Shown here in pieces: positions 56,354-64,000 of a DNA stretch of 64,000 nt (position 1 is its first letter; the number at the start of each line of letters is the position of its first letter). The stretch lies in assembly GCA_022821065.1 (NCBI GenBank), contig JAJEEK010000027.1, positions 1-64,000 of the forward strand. Reading direction: 5' to 3'. The translations under genes and the position numbers were made by a program. The notes under the pieces are model-generated. The model was not told where the DNA came from. It did no database searches and saw only the letters and a list, made by a program, of their open reading frames with translations. Source of the DNA: Candidatus Poribacteria bacterium. Lineage in GTDB: Bacteria > Poribacteria > WGA-4E > WGA-3G.

Positions 56354-58249
56354 TTAATCTGCGGTAACACTTTCCAATGGGGGAAGTTCGGGATAATTTC
56401 CACGCGCATTTCGCCATGCGATGACCCCTTCAGCAACCATCCAGATCTGCAACGCCTCCACAACGACCCCAAATCCGAAGAGCAAGTATTTGCCAGTGAA
56501 AAGCCACCCTGTCTGCGGATCAAACATTTGGTGCAGCATTGCCCATGCTGGCATGATAAGCATGACGAGCATCGGTAGGAACGCGAACCAGATCGGTTTA
56601 TTTCGGCGCACGAGATAGAAGACGATCACCATGAACGCTAATCCGGCAAGAAGTTGATTTGTTGCACCGAAGAGGGGCCAGAGCGTCATGCCACCACTAC
56701 CGGGCCCGCTGGGTCCCTGTAGTAAGGCGACAACTGCCGCAAGCACTAACGCGAACGCAGTAGCGATATAACGATTCATCAGAGGTTTGATGTTCGCGGT
56801 TTGTGCAAGTTCAGAGATAACATATCGCTGAAGCCGCGTTGCCGTGTCAAGTGTAGTCGCGGCGAAACTGGCGACGAGAACCGCCATAATCGCAATCCCC
56901 ATCGTCAGCGGACTGCCGAGAGAGGCAAGGAAGTTCCCACCACCATCACCAAACGCACTTACCTTCTGTTTGAGTTTGTGGCTTTCCCAACCGCCGACAA
57001 CTGTTGTCGTACCGTCGGCATTTGTCGTTGTTGTGGTCGTCGCGTAACGCGTTCGCCATGCGTCTTGATTGGTAACAAGGGTAGCACTTTCTGCTTTGAC
57101 GATAGGTTCAAACCTGTAGTTCGCACCCGTACCTGTCCGATCGAAAATCCCCATACCGATACCGGCACAGCAGGCGAGGATAACGATGACAGCGAGTCCA
57201 CCCTCAAGCAACATCGCACCGTATCCGACGTATTGGGCATCGCTTTCAGATTCAACCTGTTTACTGGAAGTGCCAGAGCTCACCATACAGTGGAAACCGC
57301 TAACAGCACCACAGGCAATCGTGATAAATAGGAAGGGCCAAATCGGTGGTGCGTCGGGCGGGATGTCTGAGGCGACTGCCGGTGCGGAGGCAACAAGGTC
57401 TGCTCTGCCTGTAAAGCCTGCTACAGCGAGTCCAAGAACCAATAGGAGTAGTGCGAGTACGAGTTCGTGACTGTTGATGAAATCGCGAGGTTGAAGGAGC
57501 GTCCATACGGGTAATACAGAGGCGATGAAGCAGTAGACAAAAAGCACCAGCGTCCAGATCACCACGACGTTCAGATAGGTTTGCCCAAGTAACGGGATGC
57601 CGAGCCACGCACCTAAATCGATCGGCAGAAGGTACGCACCGACACCCATCGCTATGTACATCACACCGAGCGCGATAATAGAGGGAACGAGAATGTTACG
57701 ACCCTGACGATGAATCCAGATGCCAATGATGATGGCAAGCGGAATTTCTACCCAAACCGATAGCACAGATTCAGGATAATAGGAAAAAATTAGGGCAATG
57801 ACTAAACCGAAGATGGCGAGGACGATTGTCAAACCCATGAAGAGAACGAAAAGGAAAAGGAATTTCGCGCGGGGTCCAATCATTCTTCCCGCGACTTCGC
57901 CAACGCTCTGCCCACGATTACGCAAGGAGACGACAAGTGCACCGAAGTCGTGAACTGCACCGATAAAAACTGAACCGAGAACAACCCATAATAGTGCTGG
58001 CAACCATCCCCAAAAGACAGCAATAGCAGGTCCGACAATCGGACCTGTACCGGCAATACTCGTGAAATGGTGTCCAAAAATCACCTCTTTTTTTGTCGGC
58101 ACATAATCGACATCATCTTGCAGTTCTTGGCTCGGAACCGTTGCTTCGGCATCTAATCCGAATATCTTTCGCGCCAACCATTTACCATACGTATGGTAGG
58201 CGACGATGAAACCGATAAAACTCAAGACGGCGATAATAAGCGTATTCAT
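56354..58249 (-). CDS. cstA: Carbon starvation protein A, pyruvate/peptide transporter
   Basis: 631 residues with many membrane helices. HHFTSIAGTGPIVGPAIAVFWGWLPALLW and GAVHDFGALVVSLRNRGQSVGE in the N-terminal third, and FHCMVSSGTSSKQVESE plus LASLGSPLTMG later, are CstA signatures. Imports pyruvate or peptides when carbon is short. The chain is of usual length. The next gene (55681) is coupled; xylA lies 42 bp upstream on the same strand. Confidence 0.95.
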   Translation of the reverse strand: MNTLIIAVLSFIGFIVAYHTYGKWLARKIFGLDAEATVPSQELQDDVDYVPTKKEVIFGHHFTSIAGTGPIVGPAIAVFWGWLPALLWVVLGSVFIGAVHDFGALVVSLRNRGQSVGEVAGRMIGPRAKFLFLFVLFMGLTIVLAIFGLVIALIFSYYPESVLSVWVEIPLAIIIGIWIHRQGRNILVPSIIALGVMYIAMGVGAYLLPIDLGAWLGIPLLGQTYLNVVVIWTLVLFVYCFIASVLPVWTLLQPRDFINSHELVLALLLLVLGLAVAGFTGRADLVASAPAVASDIPPDAPPIWPFLFITIACGAVSGFHCMVSSGTSSKQVESESDAQYVGYGAMLLEGGLAVIVILACCAGIGMGIFDRTGTGANYRFEPIVKAESATLVTNQDAWRTRYATTTTTTNADGTTTVVGGWESHKLKQKVSAFGDGGGNFLASLGSPLTMGIAIMAVLVASFAATTLDTATRLQRYVISELAQTANIKPLMNRYIATAFALVLAAVVALLQGPSGPGSGGMTLWPLFGATNQLLAGLAFMVIVFYLVRRNKPIWFAFLPMLVMLIMPAWAMLHQMFDPQTGWLFTGKYLLFGFGVVVEALQIWMVAEGVIAWRNARGNYPELPPLESVTAD

Positions 58250-58291
58250 AGGCGCAGCTCCAACTTTTTTCGAGGGAGCATTAGGTACGGG

Positions 58292-59461
58292 TTACCTGAC
58301 TCCCATTAATACCTCAAATGTAAGTTGATCCAATTTCTCGTATCCGAGTCCTTTTTGTGCGATAGTTTCCGGTTCAAAATCTATTTTTCTTAGTTTTCCG
58401 ACGCTCTCAGCATTGTAATTTGCCATAAGTGCTTCGAGCTCAGCATTCCCGGCTCGCAATTCCGCCAGAATCCCTTGAATTTCCGCATCTTCGTTGAAAC
58501 GGCGTGCTTTCTCTTTCAAGATCAGGTAGCTCCGCATGCATCCCGCCGCGAAATCCCAGACCCCTTCTTCATCTTCAGTCCTGTAGGCGTGTGCGTCAAA
58601 GTGGCGGCACCCTTCCCAATTGACATCTTCGAGGAACTTGACGAGGAAGAACGCGCTCTTGATGTTTTCGGAGGCGAAGCGGAGGTCTTGGTCGAAACGG
58701 CTCATCTTCTGATCATTAAGGTCGATGTGAAAAAGTTTACCCGATTCATACGCTTGTGCAACACCGTGGATAAAGCTTAACCCAGCCATTGTTTCGTGTG
58801 CGAATTCGGGGTTAACACCGACCATTTCGGGGTGATCAAGTGTTTCGATAAAGTGCAGCATGTGCCCGGTCGTCGGCAGATAGATGTCGCCGCGCGGTTC
58901 GTTCGGCTTTGCCTCAAGCGCGAATCGAAGATCATATCCTTGATCTTTGACATAGTGCGTGAAATAGTTCATCGCTTCACGGTTCCACTTGACGGTATCG
59001 GGTCCGTCTTTAGCGGCATCTACTTCTGCGCCTTCACGTCCACCCCAAAAGACATAAACCGTTGCGCCGAGTTCGACACCTAAGTCAATCGCATTCAATG
59101 TCTTCTGAATAGCGAAGGCTCGGACTTTTGGATCGTTAGCAGTGAAGGCACCGTCTTTGAAGATCGGATGGTAAAACAGGTTCGTTGTAGCCATTGGCAC
59201 TTTCATATCGTGGTCTGCAAGTGCCTGCTTGAATTCACTAACGATGTTGTCGCGTTCGGCAGCTGAAGCATCAAAAGGGACAAGGTCGTTATCGTGTAAA
59301 TTAACGCCGTACGCACCCAACGCACTCAGTTTTTCGACAGTGTAGGTAGGTTTAAGGGGAGTCCTGACAACATCACCAAATGGATCGCGTCCGGGGTTAC
59401 CGACAGTCCACAATCCAAAGGTAAACTTGTGTTCAGGCTTAGGCTGATACTGTTCTGACAT
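58292..59461 (-). CDS. xylA: Xylose isomerase (class I, actinobacterial type)
   Basis: 389 residues, AGGAG before the [11 protein letters not shown] holds the catalytic His near residue 55; [42 protein letters not shown], and HIDLNDQ carry the metal-binding Glu, Asp and His. Converts xylose (and glucose) to the ketose. Length fits the Streptomyces-type class. Upstream of cstA; possible sugar-scavenging unit. Confidence 0.95.
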   Translation of the reverse strand: MSEQYQPKPEHKFTFGLWTVGNPGRDPFGDVVRTPLKPTYTVEKLSALGAYGVNLHDNDLVPFDASAAERDNIVSEFKQALADHDMKVPMATTNLFYHPIFKDGAFTANDPKVRAFAIQKTLNAIDLGVELGATVYVFWGGREGAEVDAAKDGPDTVKWNREAMNYFTHYVKDQGYDLRFALEAKPNEPRGDIYLPTTGHMLHFIETLDHPEMVGVNPEFAHETMAGLSFIHGVAQAYESGKLFHIDLNDQKMSRFDQDLRFASENIKSAFFLVKFLEDVNWEGCRHFDAHAYRTEDEEGVWDFAAGCMRSYLILKEKARRFNEDAEIQGILAELRAGNAELEALMANYNAESVGKLRKIDFEPETIAQKGLGYEKLDQLTFEVLMGVR

Positions 59462-59877
59462 TCAATCACTCCTATTATTTTTTATTTTGGCGATGTGTGT
59501 AGATTAACACTTAGAAGTATAACATATTTTGCGAATTTGTTGCAAATCTTTATTGCAGTATGATGTCAGGTGGAATCGAAACAGGGCTTGTAAATATATA
59601 GTAAAACCTAAAAATAAAGAGACATTTACCTCCCCCCGGTAGGTTCGGTTTCTAACCGAACCGGCCCGGAGTGTCCTATTAATTCTAAACTTTACTATAA
59701 ATAGAGTTCCTAACCGCCACAATTGACAAGCGTTTTGATAAAGTTGGTTTCTGCGTGTCGAGGGGACATTTGTTTTTAAGTTAGACGGAGAGCCAACGAT
59801 AAGGAATAAGTGTATAGATTGCTGGCGTAGTTAGAAGCGAAAATAAATCTTGGTTTCGGCGGGCGTGTGTCCGTCTT
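59462..59877. other. Intergenic region with hairpin repeat
   Basis: 416 bp without a gene. Contains the hairpin 59642-59662 in a C/G-rich frame; flanking DNA is AT-rich. This marks the boundary between the housekeeping genes and the accessory stretch. Confidence 0.5.
59642..59662. repeat. Perfect 9-bp hairpin, same family as 8471-8494
   Basis: GGTTCGGTT pairs with AACCGAACC around TCT; flanked by CCGGTA on the left and GGCCCGG on the right, as at 8471. The two stems differ by a compensated base pair. Confidence 0.6.
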
Positions 59878-60081
59878 TCATCCGTCTGCTTTTGTTTTCT
59901 GTTCTTTTTCCCATTCTTTGAGAAGTTTCGCCTCATAGTCGATCCATATTTTCGTCTTTCGCCATTTGCTGAGCGTATTCGGGTTGACCTCGAGCAATAC
60001 AGCGGTTTCAGTGAGTGAATCGCCGTAGAAATGCAATCTGCAGGCGTGGCATATTTTCTTTGTTGATAGAACCCTCGGCAT
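59878..60081 (-). CDS. Small helix-turn-helix protein (terminase-small-subunit-like or transposase-type HTH)
   Basis: 67 residues with TGGAGG before the ATG. SLTETAVLLEVNPNTLSKWRK is a clear HTH of the type in phage small terminases and IS-element HTH proteins. A CHACRLHF segment adds two Cys. Charged C-terminal helix. No phage neighbour is recognisable, so its role is open. Confidence 0.55.
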   Translation of the reverse strand: MPRVLSTKKICHACRLHFYGDSLTETAVLLEVNPNTLSKWRKTKIWIDYEAKLLKEWEKEQKTKADG

Positions 60082-60139
60082 CAGAACCTCCAGTGATTAG
60101 ATTTTAAAAAGTATTATACCTTATTCTATTTTTTTATAC

Positions 60140-60169
60140 TTGCCAATTTTTGTGTCTTTTTGCTATAAT
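60140..60169 (+). promoter_or_regulatory. Sigma70-type promoter
   Basis: TTGCCA (60140-60145), 18-bp spacer, TATAAT (60164-60169). It would transcribe the structured stretch and the anchor-module genes. Confidence 0.65.
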
Positions 60170-60175
60170 GTCTGT

Positions 60176-60300
60176 GACGTTAATTCTCGGGTTTGGAAGC
60201 ACACCGTCTATAAAGCCTCGACCGTGTCAGGGCAGCGTCCTATTTTCATAGGTGCGCCGCCGGTATTACGAGTACCGAGCGACGCGTAGCACTGCCATAA
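60176..60300 (+). ncRNA. Possible structured RNA or 5' leader
   Basis: GGCAG (60231-60235) can pair with CTGCC (60292-60296), enclosing CCTA/TAGG (60239-60252) and CGGTA/TACCG (60261-60277). It lies just after a good promoter. No known RNA family matched by eye. Confidence 0.25.
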
Positions 60301-60359
60301 CCAGAGTATGACAGCACTGGTTTCTATCATAGCATATTGCATTTTTTCTGTGTTAGAAT

Positions 60360-60489
60360 AGAGACCATCCCCTCTTGGGACGGATTGCCAGAACCTTCCT
60401 TTTGTTTGCTGGTTTTCGGCAATACCCCAAAAAAGTTGAATTCAACCCGACACGGACGCGTGTCGAAAATCAATCAAGGAATTTTTATC
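60360..60489 (+). repeat. Conserved leader, copy A
   Basis: Matches 63226-63355 with only three mismatches in 130 nt, a tighter match than the coding part that follows. Pairings include ATTGCC/GGCAAT (60384-60423), the palindrome GTTGAATTCAAC (60435-60446) and CGACAC/GTGTCG (60448-60465). AAGGA near its end is the ribosome site. Confidence 0.8.
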
Positions 60490-61137
60490 ATGTTAAAAGA
60501 CTTGTTAAGCAACCGCCTCTTTATAGGCGCGTTGGCGTTATTTGTTCTCTGTGTTGGGGGGAGCCTGTTCTATATGCAGCACGTCGAACAGCAAGGCGCG
60601 GAATACGCTGCCGAGACGCAAGCACGCGTCGCGCAATGGAATGAGAAACAGAACCCAACACCGACAGAAACCGAAGCACCTGTTGGTGAGACGTCGCAAG
60701 GTGGACACTTCCACGAAGATGGCACTTGGCACGGTGAGCCGCATGAGACCCCCTCGCTTGCGGAAGTTGATACATCCGCCCCTGTGCAGGTTTCGAGTAT
60801 TTCCGCACCGCAAAGGGAGTATGACAGAGGCGCGGGCAACCCTTTACCGTATGGGAACGTAGACATTCGGGACTTTGAAGCCGCGAAAGTCGCGATGATA
60901 GAGAACATCAACTTCATCAAGGCGAACTGGGACCCGGAAGCGTTCTTTGACAAGGAGCTTGGGCGCGAACTGCGTGTCGCGTACGCAAGAGCTACAAACA
61001 TTGCCAATGCCGCGATGTCGGGCATTTACACCCGTGAACAGGCACGAGAGATGAATGCTTTATATTACGATCTCGGTATTAGTGATATGATTGGAAATGC
61101 CGCCGATGAAATAGTACAGGGACAGGGGATGAAGTAA
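60490..61137 (+). CDS. Membrane-anchored protein with HFHEDGTWH motif (module copy A)
   Basis: 215 residues from ATG 60490 (AAGGA upstream). A helix at about 10-30 anchors the protein. Residues 31-90 contain EQQGAEYAAETQARVAQWNEKQ and the His-rich GGHFHEDGTWHGEPH, possibly metal-binding. This N-terminal part is nearly identical to the protein at 63356. The C-terminus (about 110-215) is unrelated to copy B: alpha-helical with AKVAMIENINFIKANWD and YDLGISDMIGN. The stop overlaps the next ATG (TAATG). Function unknown. Confidence 0.65.
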   Translation: MLKDLLSNRLFIGALALFVLCVGGSLFYMQHVEQQGAEYAAETQARVAQWNEKQNPTPTETEAPVGETSQGGHFHEDGTWHGEPHETPSLAEVDTSAPVQVSSISAPQREYDRGAGNPLPYGNVDIRDFEAAKVAMIENINFIKANWDPEAFFDKELGRELRVAYARATNIANAAMSGIYTREQAREMNALYYDLGISDMIGNAADEIVQGQGMK

Positions 61138-61502
61138 TGCGACAGAAACATTTGATTTTCGGCATCGTCTTTTTGGTATTGCTTTGTAGTTTTGTGGCAT
61201 TGGTTGCCATCTCACAACAGAAGACCCTTGGCCAACTTGTCAAAGAAATGAACGATGCGAGGAATAAACTTTACACGCCCCCGGACGGTGCATGGCCTGT
61301 ATACTCTGATGCGTTTGATGTTTTGGAGGGTATGATAGACGATGTTAAGGACGATCTGAAGGCGTTGTATGGCATCAAGATTGATTCGACGAGTCAGATA
61401 GATGCTGCTGTCAAGGTCAAGAAGTCTGTGACTTTGAGCGAAGAGATTAAGACGGCGTTGGCAGCGGTGGAGACGAAGCGCGAGGAGGTCGAGGACTTGT
61501 AG
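61137..61502 (+). CDS. Membrane-anchored coiled-coil protein, N-terminal part before an in-frame UAG
   Basis: 121 residues from ATG 61137, which overlaps the previous stop. A signal/anchor (about 5-25) precedes helical sequence ending EEIKTALAAVETKREEVEDL. The stop is TAG at 61500-61502. The same frame stays open for another 345 codons and continues the coiled coil (LDAYDAWQAYHNAVAAYN), so these 121 residues and the 61569 frame were probably one protein of about 466 residues. Confidence 0.6.
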   Translation: MRQKHLIFGIVFLVLLCSFVALVAISQQKTLGQLVKEMNDARNKLYTPPDGAWPVYSDAFDVLEGMIDDVKDDLKALYGIKIDSTSQIDAAVKVKKSVTLSEEIKTALAAVETKREEVEDL

Positions 61503-61568
61503 CTTGATGCCTATGATGCCTGGCAAGCGTATCACAATGCGGTTGCGGCGTATAACTCTCATCCGCAT

Positions 61569-62537
61569 GTGAGTCCCGAAGAGCGTTTGGACGTTCCGGG
61601 TTTAGACAAGTTCGTTGCGCCCTCGTTGTATACCTGTCATGGTCCGTGTGAGTATCCTTTTGAGACGGACTCATTAGCGCAGGTTTCGCATCAGGCGTAT
61701 TGTTCGGAGAAGCATGGCACATCAAGCACGACGGGTGTCACATATTGGACGTGCAATGGCAATACGACGTGTGATCGTTCGGATGAGCATTGGCGAGTGT
61801 GCGGTGGGAGTTGTGGTCAGAAGTTTGCGCCGCGTCGTATCAATCGGGGTCAAGGGAACTACGATTACGTAGCCAATTCGCCGCATTATGTGACGTGTTC
61901 GGAATCAACGTGTAATAGAAAGTATTACACCTGCGAGAATTCGACCTGTCCAGATAGTAGCACGCATTCGTCAAGTAGCAGTAGTCCGGGTTGTTCTCAG
62001 CATCGTGACTATGACTATTGCGACGATCAAGGTTCGTGTTCGACGGGTTCCGGTTCGGGTGTTCCGGGTCCGATCTGCGGACATAACCACTGTTGCTGTT
62101 TGGGTAGCAGTTCGAGTAGCACTTCAAGCAGTTCGGATGACAGCGATTCCGACAACACACCGGACTGTTCGTATTGTACGGATGGTTGTTCGAGTTGCCA
62201 AAGCAGTTCAGATGACGACAGCAGTTCGAGCAGTAGCACTGCGGGTCTGGACAACACGCCGGACTGTGATGTCTGCTCGGTTGGTTGTTCGAGTTGTGGC
62301 TCTGAGCCGACTTATGATCCGGGTTGTGGTCATACCTTTGACTCTTATGAAGCCTATGAAGCAAATCCGGGTAATTGTATGACCTATGGGTGTACGCTCA
62401 CGGATTGTAGTGAAATATATTGGGGGTGTCAAGGTTCTCACACGTCCTATAATAGTTGTGGCAGCTGTGGTGCCGGATATTCAACGTGTGAGAATGTCTC
62501 GCCGGCGTATTGCTACGCCTGTGGCGAATCACTTTGA
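61569..62537 (+). CDS. Cys/Ser-rich protein, continuation of the 61137 frame after UAG
   Basis: In frame with 61137-61502; the codons from 61503 on are also open. The GTG at 61569 has no ribosome site and is inside the continuation, so it is a nominal start. 322 residues with over 40 Cys: CHGPCEYPFETDSLAQ, YWTCNGNTTCDRSDEHWRVC, then Ser/Asp-rich spacers (SSSSSTSSSSDDSDSD) alternating with NTPDCSYC/NTPDCDVC repeats. Suits an extracellular disulphide- or metal-rich protein. No family recognised. Confidence 0.55.
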   Translation: MSPEERLDVPGLDKFVAPSLYTCHGPCEYPFETDSLAQVSHQAYCSEKHGTSSTTGVTYWTCNGNTTCDRSDEHWRVCGGSCGQKFAPRRINRGQGNYDYVANSPHYVTCSESTCNRKYYTCENSTCPDSSTHSSSSSSPGCSQHRDYDYCDDQGSCSTGSGSGVPGPICGHNHCCCLGSSSSSTSSSSDDSDSDNTPDCSYCTDGCSSCQSSSDDDSSSSSSTAGLDNTPDCDVCSVGCSSCGSEPTYDPGCGHTFDSYEAYEANPGNCMTYGCTLTDCSEIYWGCQGSHTSYNSCGSCGAGYSTCENVSPAYCYACGESL

Positions 62538-62770
62538 TGTGTCTGACTCGTAACCTTTCCTTTCGACGCGCCATTTATCTTTTTATATTTCGCGCGTTTA
62601 TATTCTATCTATCGGTGTTTTTCTTGCATCGGTCGTCGGTAGAAACAACGCTCACGGTGAAAGTTGTGCTTGTTTCGTCTGTCTCGCGTCGTGTTGATGT
62701 CTCGCCAATCGTTTTTGATTCAGAGGCTTACTACCGCCCATCATCGCGTATAACCTCTTTCGTCCGTTGA
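62537..62770 (+). CDS. Small membrane-anchored frame of unknown function
   Basis: 77 residues from ATG 62537, overlapping the previous TGA (TGATG). A helix (about 11-32) is followed by VETTLTVKVVLVSSVSRRVDVSP. It ends at TGA 62768-62770, where another frame begins with TTG (62767). The two frames may be parts of a single gene split by a -1 shift. Confidence 0.4.
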   Translation: MCLTRNLSFRRAIYLFIFRAFIFYLSVFFLHRSSVETTLTVKVVLVSSVSRRVDVSPIVFDSEAYYRPSSRITSFVR

Positions 62771-63453
62771 GTTGGACACCGCCTGTCCCTGTAGAGCCGT
62801 ATCGTCTGATAGGCACGATATTGCCGCGTGAGGATACCCCGTCGCAAGCGATTATCGAGAGGATAGGTGCATCGTTTATCGTCTCCGTCAGGGAGATGTT
62901 AGATACTTCAACAGAAGTCGTGAGTATATCGGGTAAATCTGTGATCTTATCGACGGCAGGTATAGAGCGGACGTTAGCGTTGGAGACAGGTATCTGGTTG
63001 AATCCGTCGGGTCCTTCGTTGGTTGTCAGACCGCAGCGTTCTGTGAGTCCGTCCTCGTTAAGAAATCGGCGTCCTGTTTCGCCCGTGCGAAGTTCACCGC
63101 CGCGCGCCGCTCCGAGGGCTTCCAGCGAGACCCCTTCGGAGTGGCAGACGGGTGAGGGAGAGGTGATCCGTATTGGGGATGCGCGCTTGAAGAATCCTCA
63201 GAAATGCGGTTTACGTCGTCGTTTAAGAGACCATCCCCTCTTGGGACGGATTGCCAGAACCTTCCTTTTGTTTGCTGGTTTTCGGCAATACCGTAAAAAA
63301 GTTGACTTCAACCCGACACGGACGCGTGTCGAAAATCAATCAAGGAATTTTTATCATGTTAAAAGACCTGTTAAGCAACCGCCTCTTTATAGGCGCGTTG
63401 GCGTTATTTGTTCTCTGTGTTGGCGGGAGTCTGCTCTATATGCAGCACGTTGA
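62767..63453 (+). CDS. Frame of unknown function running into the second leader copy
   Basis: 228 codons from TTG 62767, overlapping the previous stop by 4 nt. The first 150 residues (WTPPVPVEPYRLIGTILP, ASFIVSVREMLDTSTE) look like real protein. From about 63226 the frame reads through the repeated leader and 98 nt into the next gene, where its sequence matches an unlikely frame of copy A. So the 3' end was probably replaced when the module inserted. Confidence 0.4.
   Translation: MSWTPPVPVEPYRLIGTILPREDTPSQAIIERIGASFIVSVREMLDTSTEVVSISGKSVILSTAGIERTLALETGIWLNPSGPSLVVRPQRSVSPSSLRNRRPVSPVRSSPPRAAPRASSETPSEWQTGEGEVIRIGDARLKNPQKCGLRRRLRDHPLLGRIARTFLLFAGFRQYRKKVDFNPTRTRVENQSRNFYHVKRPVKQPPLYRRVGVICSLCWRESALYAAR
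63226..63355 (+). repeat. Conserved leader, copy B
   Basis: 130 nt matching 60360-60489 with three mismatches (CCGT for CCCC; GACTTC for GAATTC). Unlike copy A, DNA upstream is coding-like and has no visible promoter. Confidence 0.8.
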
Positions 63454-63985
63454 ACAGCAAGGCGCGGAATACGCTGCCGAGACGCAAGACCGCGTCGCGC
63501 AATGGAACGAGAAACAGACCGAGCAACCGACTGCGGAAGTCCCCGTTGGCGATACGTCGCAAGGTGGACACTTCCACGAAGATGGGACGTGGCACGGTGA
63601 ACCGCATGCCCCTGTAGACGTCTCCGAAGTGGAAGCCTCTGCTGACGCCCCGTCTGTGTCTGATGTTCGTGCTGCACCTGTCGTTGCCCAGCAAGCGAAC
63701 ACAGAGATTGACGCTGCAACGCTGGAATCAGCCTCACGCAGGTTGAAGGATCCTGACGTGTATAAAGCGTGGGTCGAGTGGTCGAAAAAAAATAAGGAAC
63801 TCTCTGAAGCATTCTCGCAAGCCAATTGGGATTCGATTAACGCGGGACCAAAGACAGAAGAGGAGCAGAAACGGTTTAATAATGACCCGGAGTGGCAACG
63901 CAGATATGACGAGGCGTTGCACGAATCTGCTAGGATATACACAATGAAGGTAGAACACGAGAAGAAAAATCCCCTTCTTCAGTAA
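63356..63985 (+). CDS. Membrane-anchored protein with HFHEDGTWH motif (module copy B)
   Basis: 209 residues from ATG 63356 (AAGGA upstream). Residues 1-85 match copy A almost exactly, including MLKDLLSNRLFIGALALF, the EQQGAEYAAETQ stretch and GGHFHEDGTWHGEPH. After about residue 90 the sequence is different: DAPSVSDVRAAPVVAQQANT, then a helical SRRLKDPDVYKAWVEWSKK and EEEQKRFNNDPEWQRRY. A common anchor with exchangeable C-termini. Function unknown. Confidence 0.65.
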   Translation: MLKDLLSNRLFIGALALFVLCVGGSLLYMQHVEQQGAEYAAETQDRVAQWNEKQTEQPTAEVPVGDTSQGGHFHEDGTWHGEPHAPVDVSEVEASADAPSVSDVRAAPVVAQQANTEIDAATLESASRRLKDPDVYKAWVEWSKKNKELSEAFSQANWDSINAGPKTEEEQKRFNNDPEWQRRYDEALHESARIYTMKVEHEKKNPLLQ

Positions 63986-64000
63986 GGCGATACACTTCAA

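Larger units (their letters stand above)
60082..60489. other. Intergenic/leader region upstream of the first anchor-module gene
   Basis: About 400 bp with a promoter (60140-60169), a stretch with nested pairing (60230-60296), and the 130-nt leader (60360-60489) that recurs at 63226-63355. Confidence 0.6.

Noticed and set aside
61840..62382. Long open frames in other frames and strand across the Cys/Ser-rich gene
   Set aside because: They arise from the repeated TCG/TGT codons; the frame with regular CxxC spacing is the coding one.

Overview
The window reads as a chromosomal contig from an uncultured Gram-negative bacterium. Omp85-type barrels ending in Phe, lipoboxes, TonB-like anchors and a CstA carrier fit a diderm envelope. 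Four phytanoyl-CoA dioxygenase (PhyH) family genes, LamG/CBM9/PA14 lectin-like proteins, Por/FlgD-like C-terminal tails, a menaquinone (futalosine-route) gene and abundant hairpin repeats together suggest Candidatus Poribacteria or a close relative. That placement is inference from gene style; no rRNA is present to test it. No rRNA, tRNA or CRISPR array was recognised.

Layout. 0-0.8 kb: 3' end of a beta-propeller gene. 1-9.4 kb: envelope cluster in which an Omp85-like barrel and a DUF4159 protein occur twice, with a TonB-like/PA14 protein between them and a third, internally deleted DUF4159 copy. 9.7-15.2 kb: three PhyH genes, an SDR and two LamG paralogues. 15.4-21.4 kb: defence-like island (methylase-nuclease fusion, two fused MNT-HEPN genes in tandem, a PD-(D/E)xK nuclease) interleaved with a PhyH and a GH43-like gene. 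21.4-33.3 kb: housekeeping ftsH-folP-acpS operon, PorV-like barrel, IMPACT protein, IS200/IS605 remnant, GcvH-like protein without the lipoyl lysine, Trm11-type methylase, MqnD-like enzyme, SdiA-regulated-type propeller, and a beta/gamma-crystallin protein. 33.4-46 kb: flotillin-like protein with a 22-residue repeat, zinc-finger protein, M6 protease, lipoprotein, DinG-type helicase, HtrA lipoprotein and M28 peptidase. 46-59.5 kb: DRG-like GTPase with a TonB-like/VWA protein, M20 amidohydrolase, TPR protein, acnA, DUF4377 lipoprotein, cstA with a repeat membrane protein, and xylA.

59.6-64 kb is accessory DNA of unrecognised type. It holds a small HTH gene and two copies of a module made of a ~130-nt leader plus a membrane-anchored N-terminus, each with a different C-terminus. 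Between the copies lie a cysteine/serine-rich protein interrupted by an in-frame UAG and two overlapping reading frames.

The most unusual features are: (1) the duplicated Omp85/DUF4159 cluster with TonB-like proteins that end in PA14 or VWA domains instead of the TonB C-terminal domain; (2) the repeated leader/anchor module at 60.4 and 63.2 kb; (3) the in-frame UAG at 61500; (4) fused MNT-HEPN genes that keep an internal start site; (5) a PhyH protein with HxH in place of HxD.
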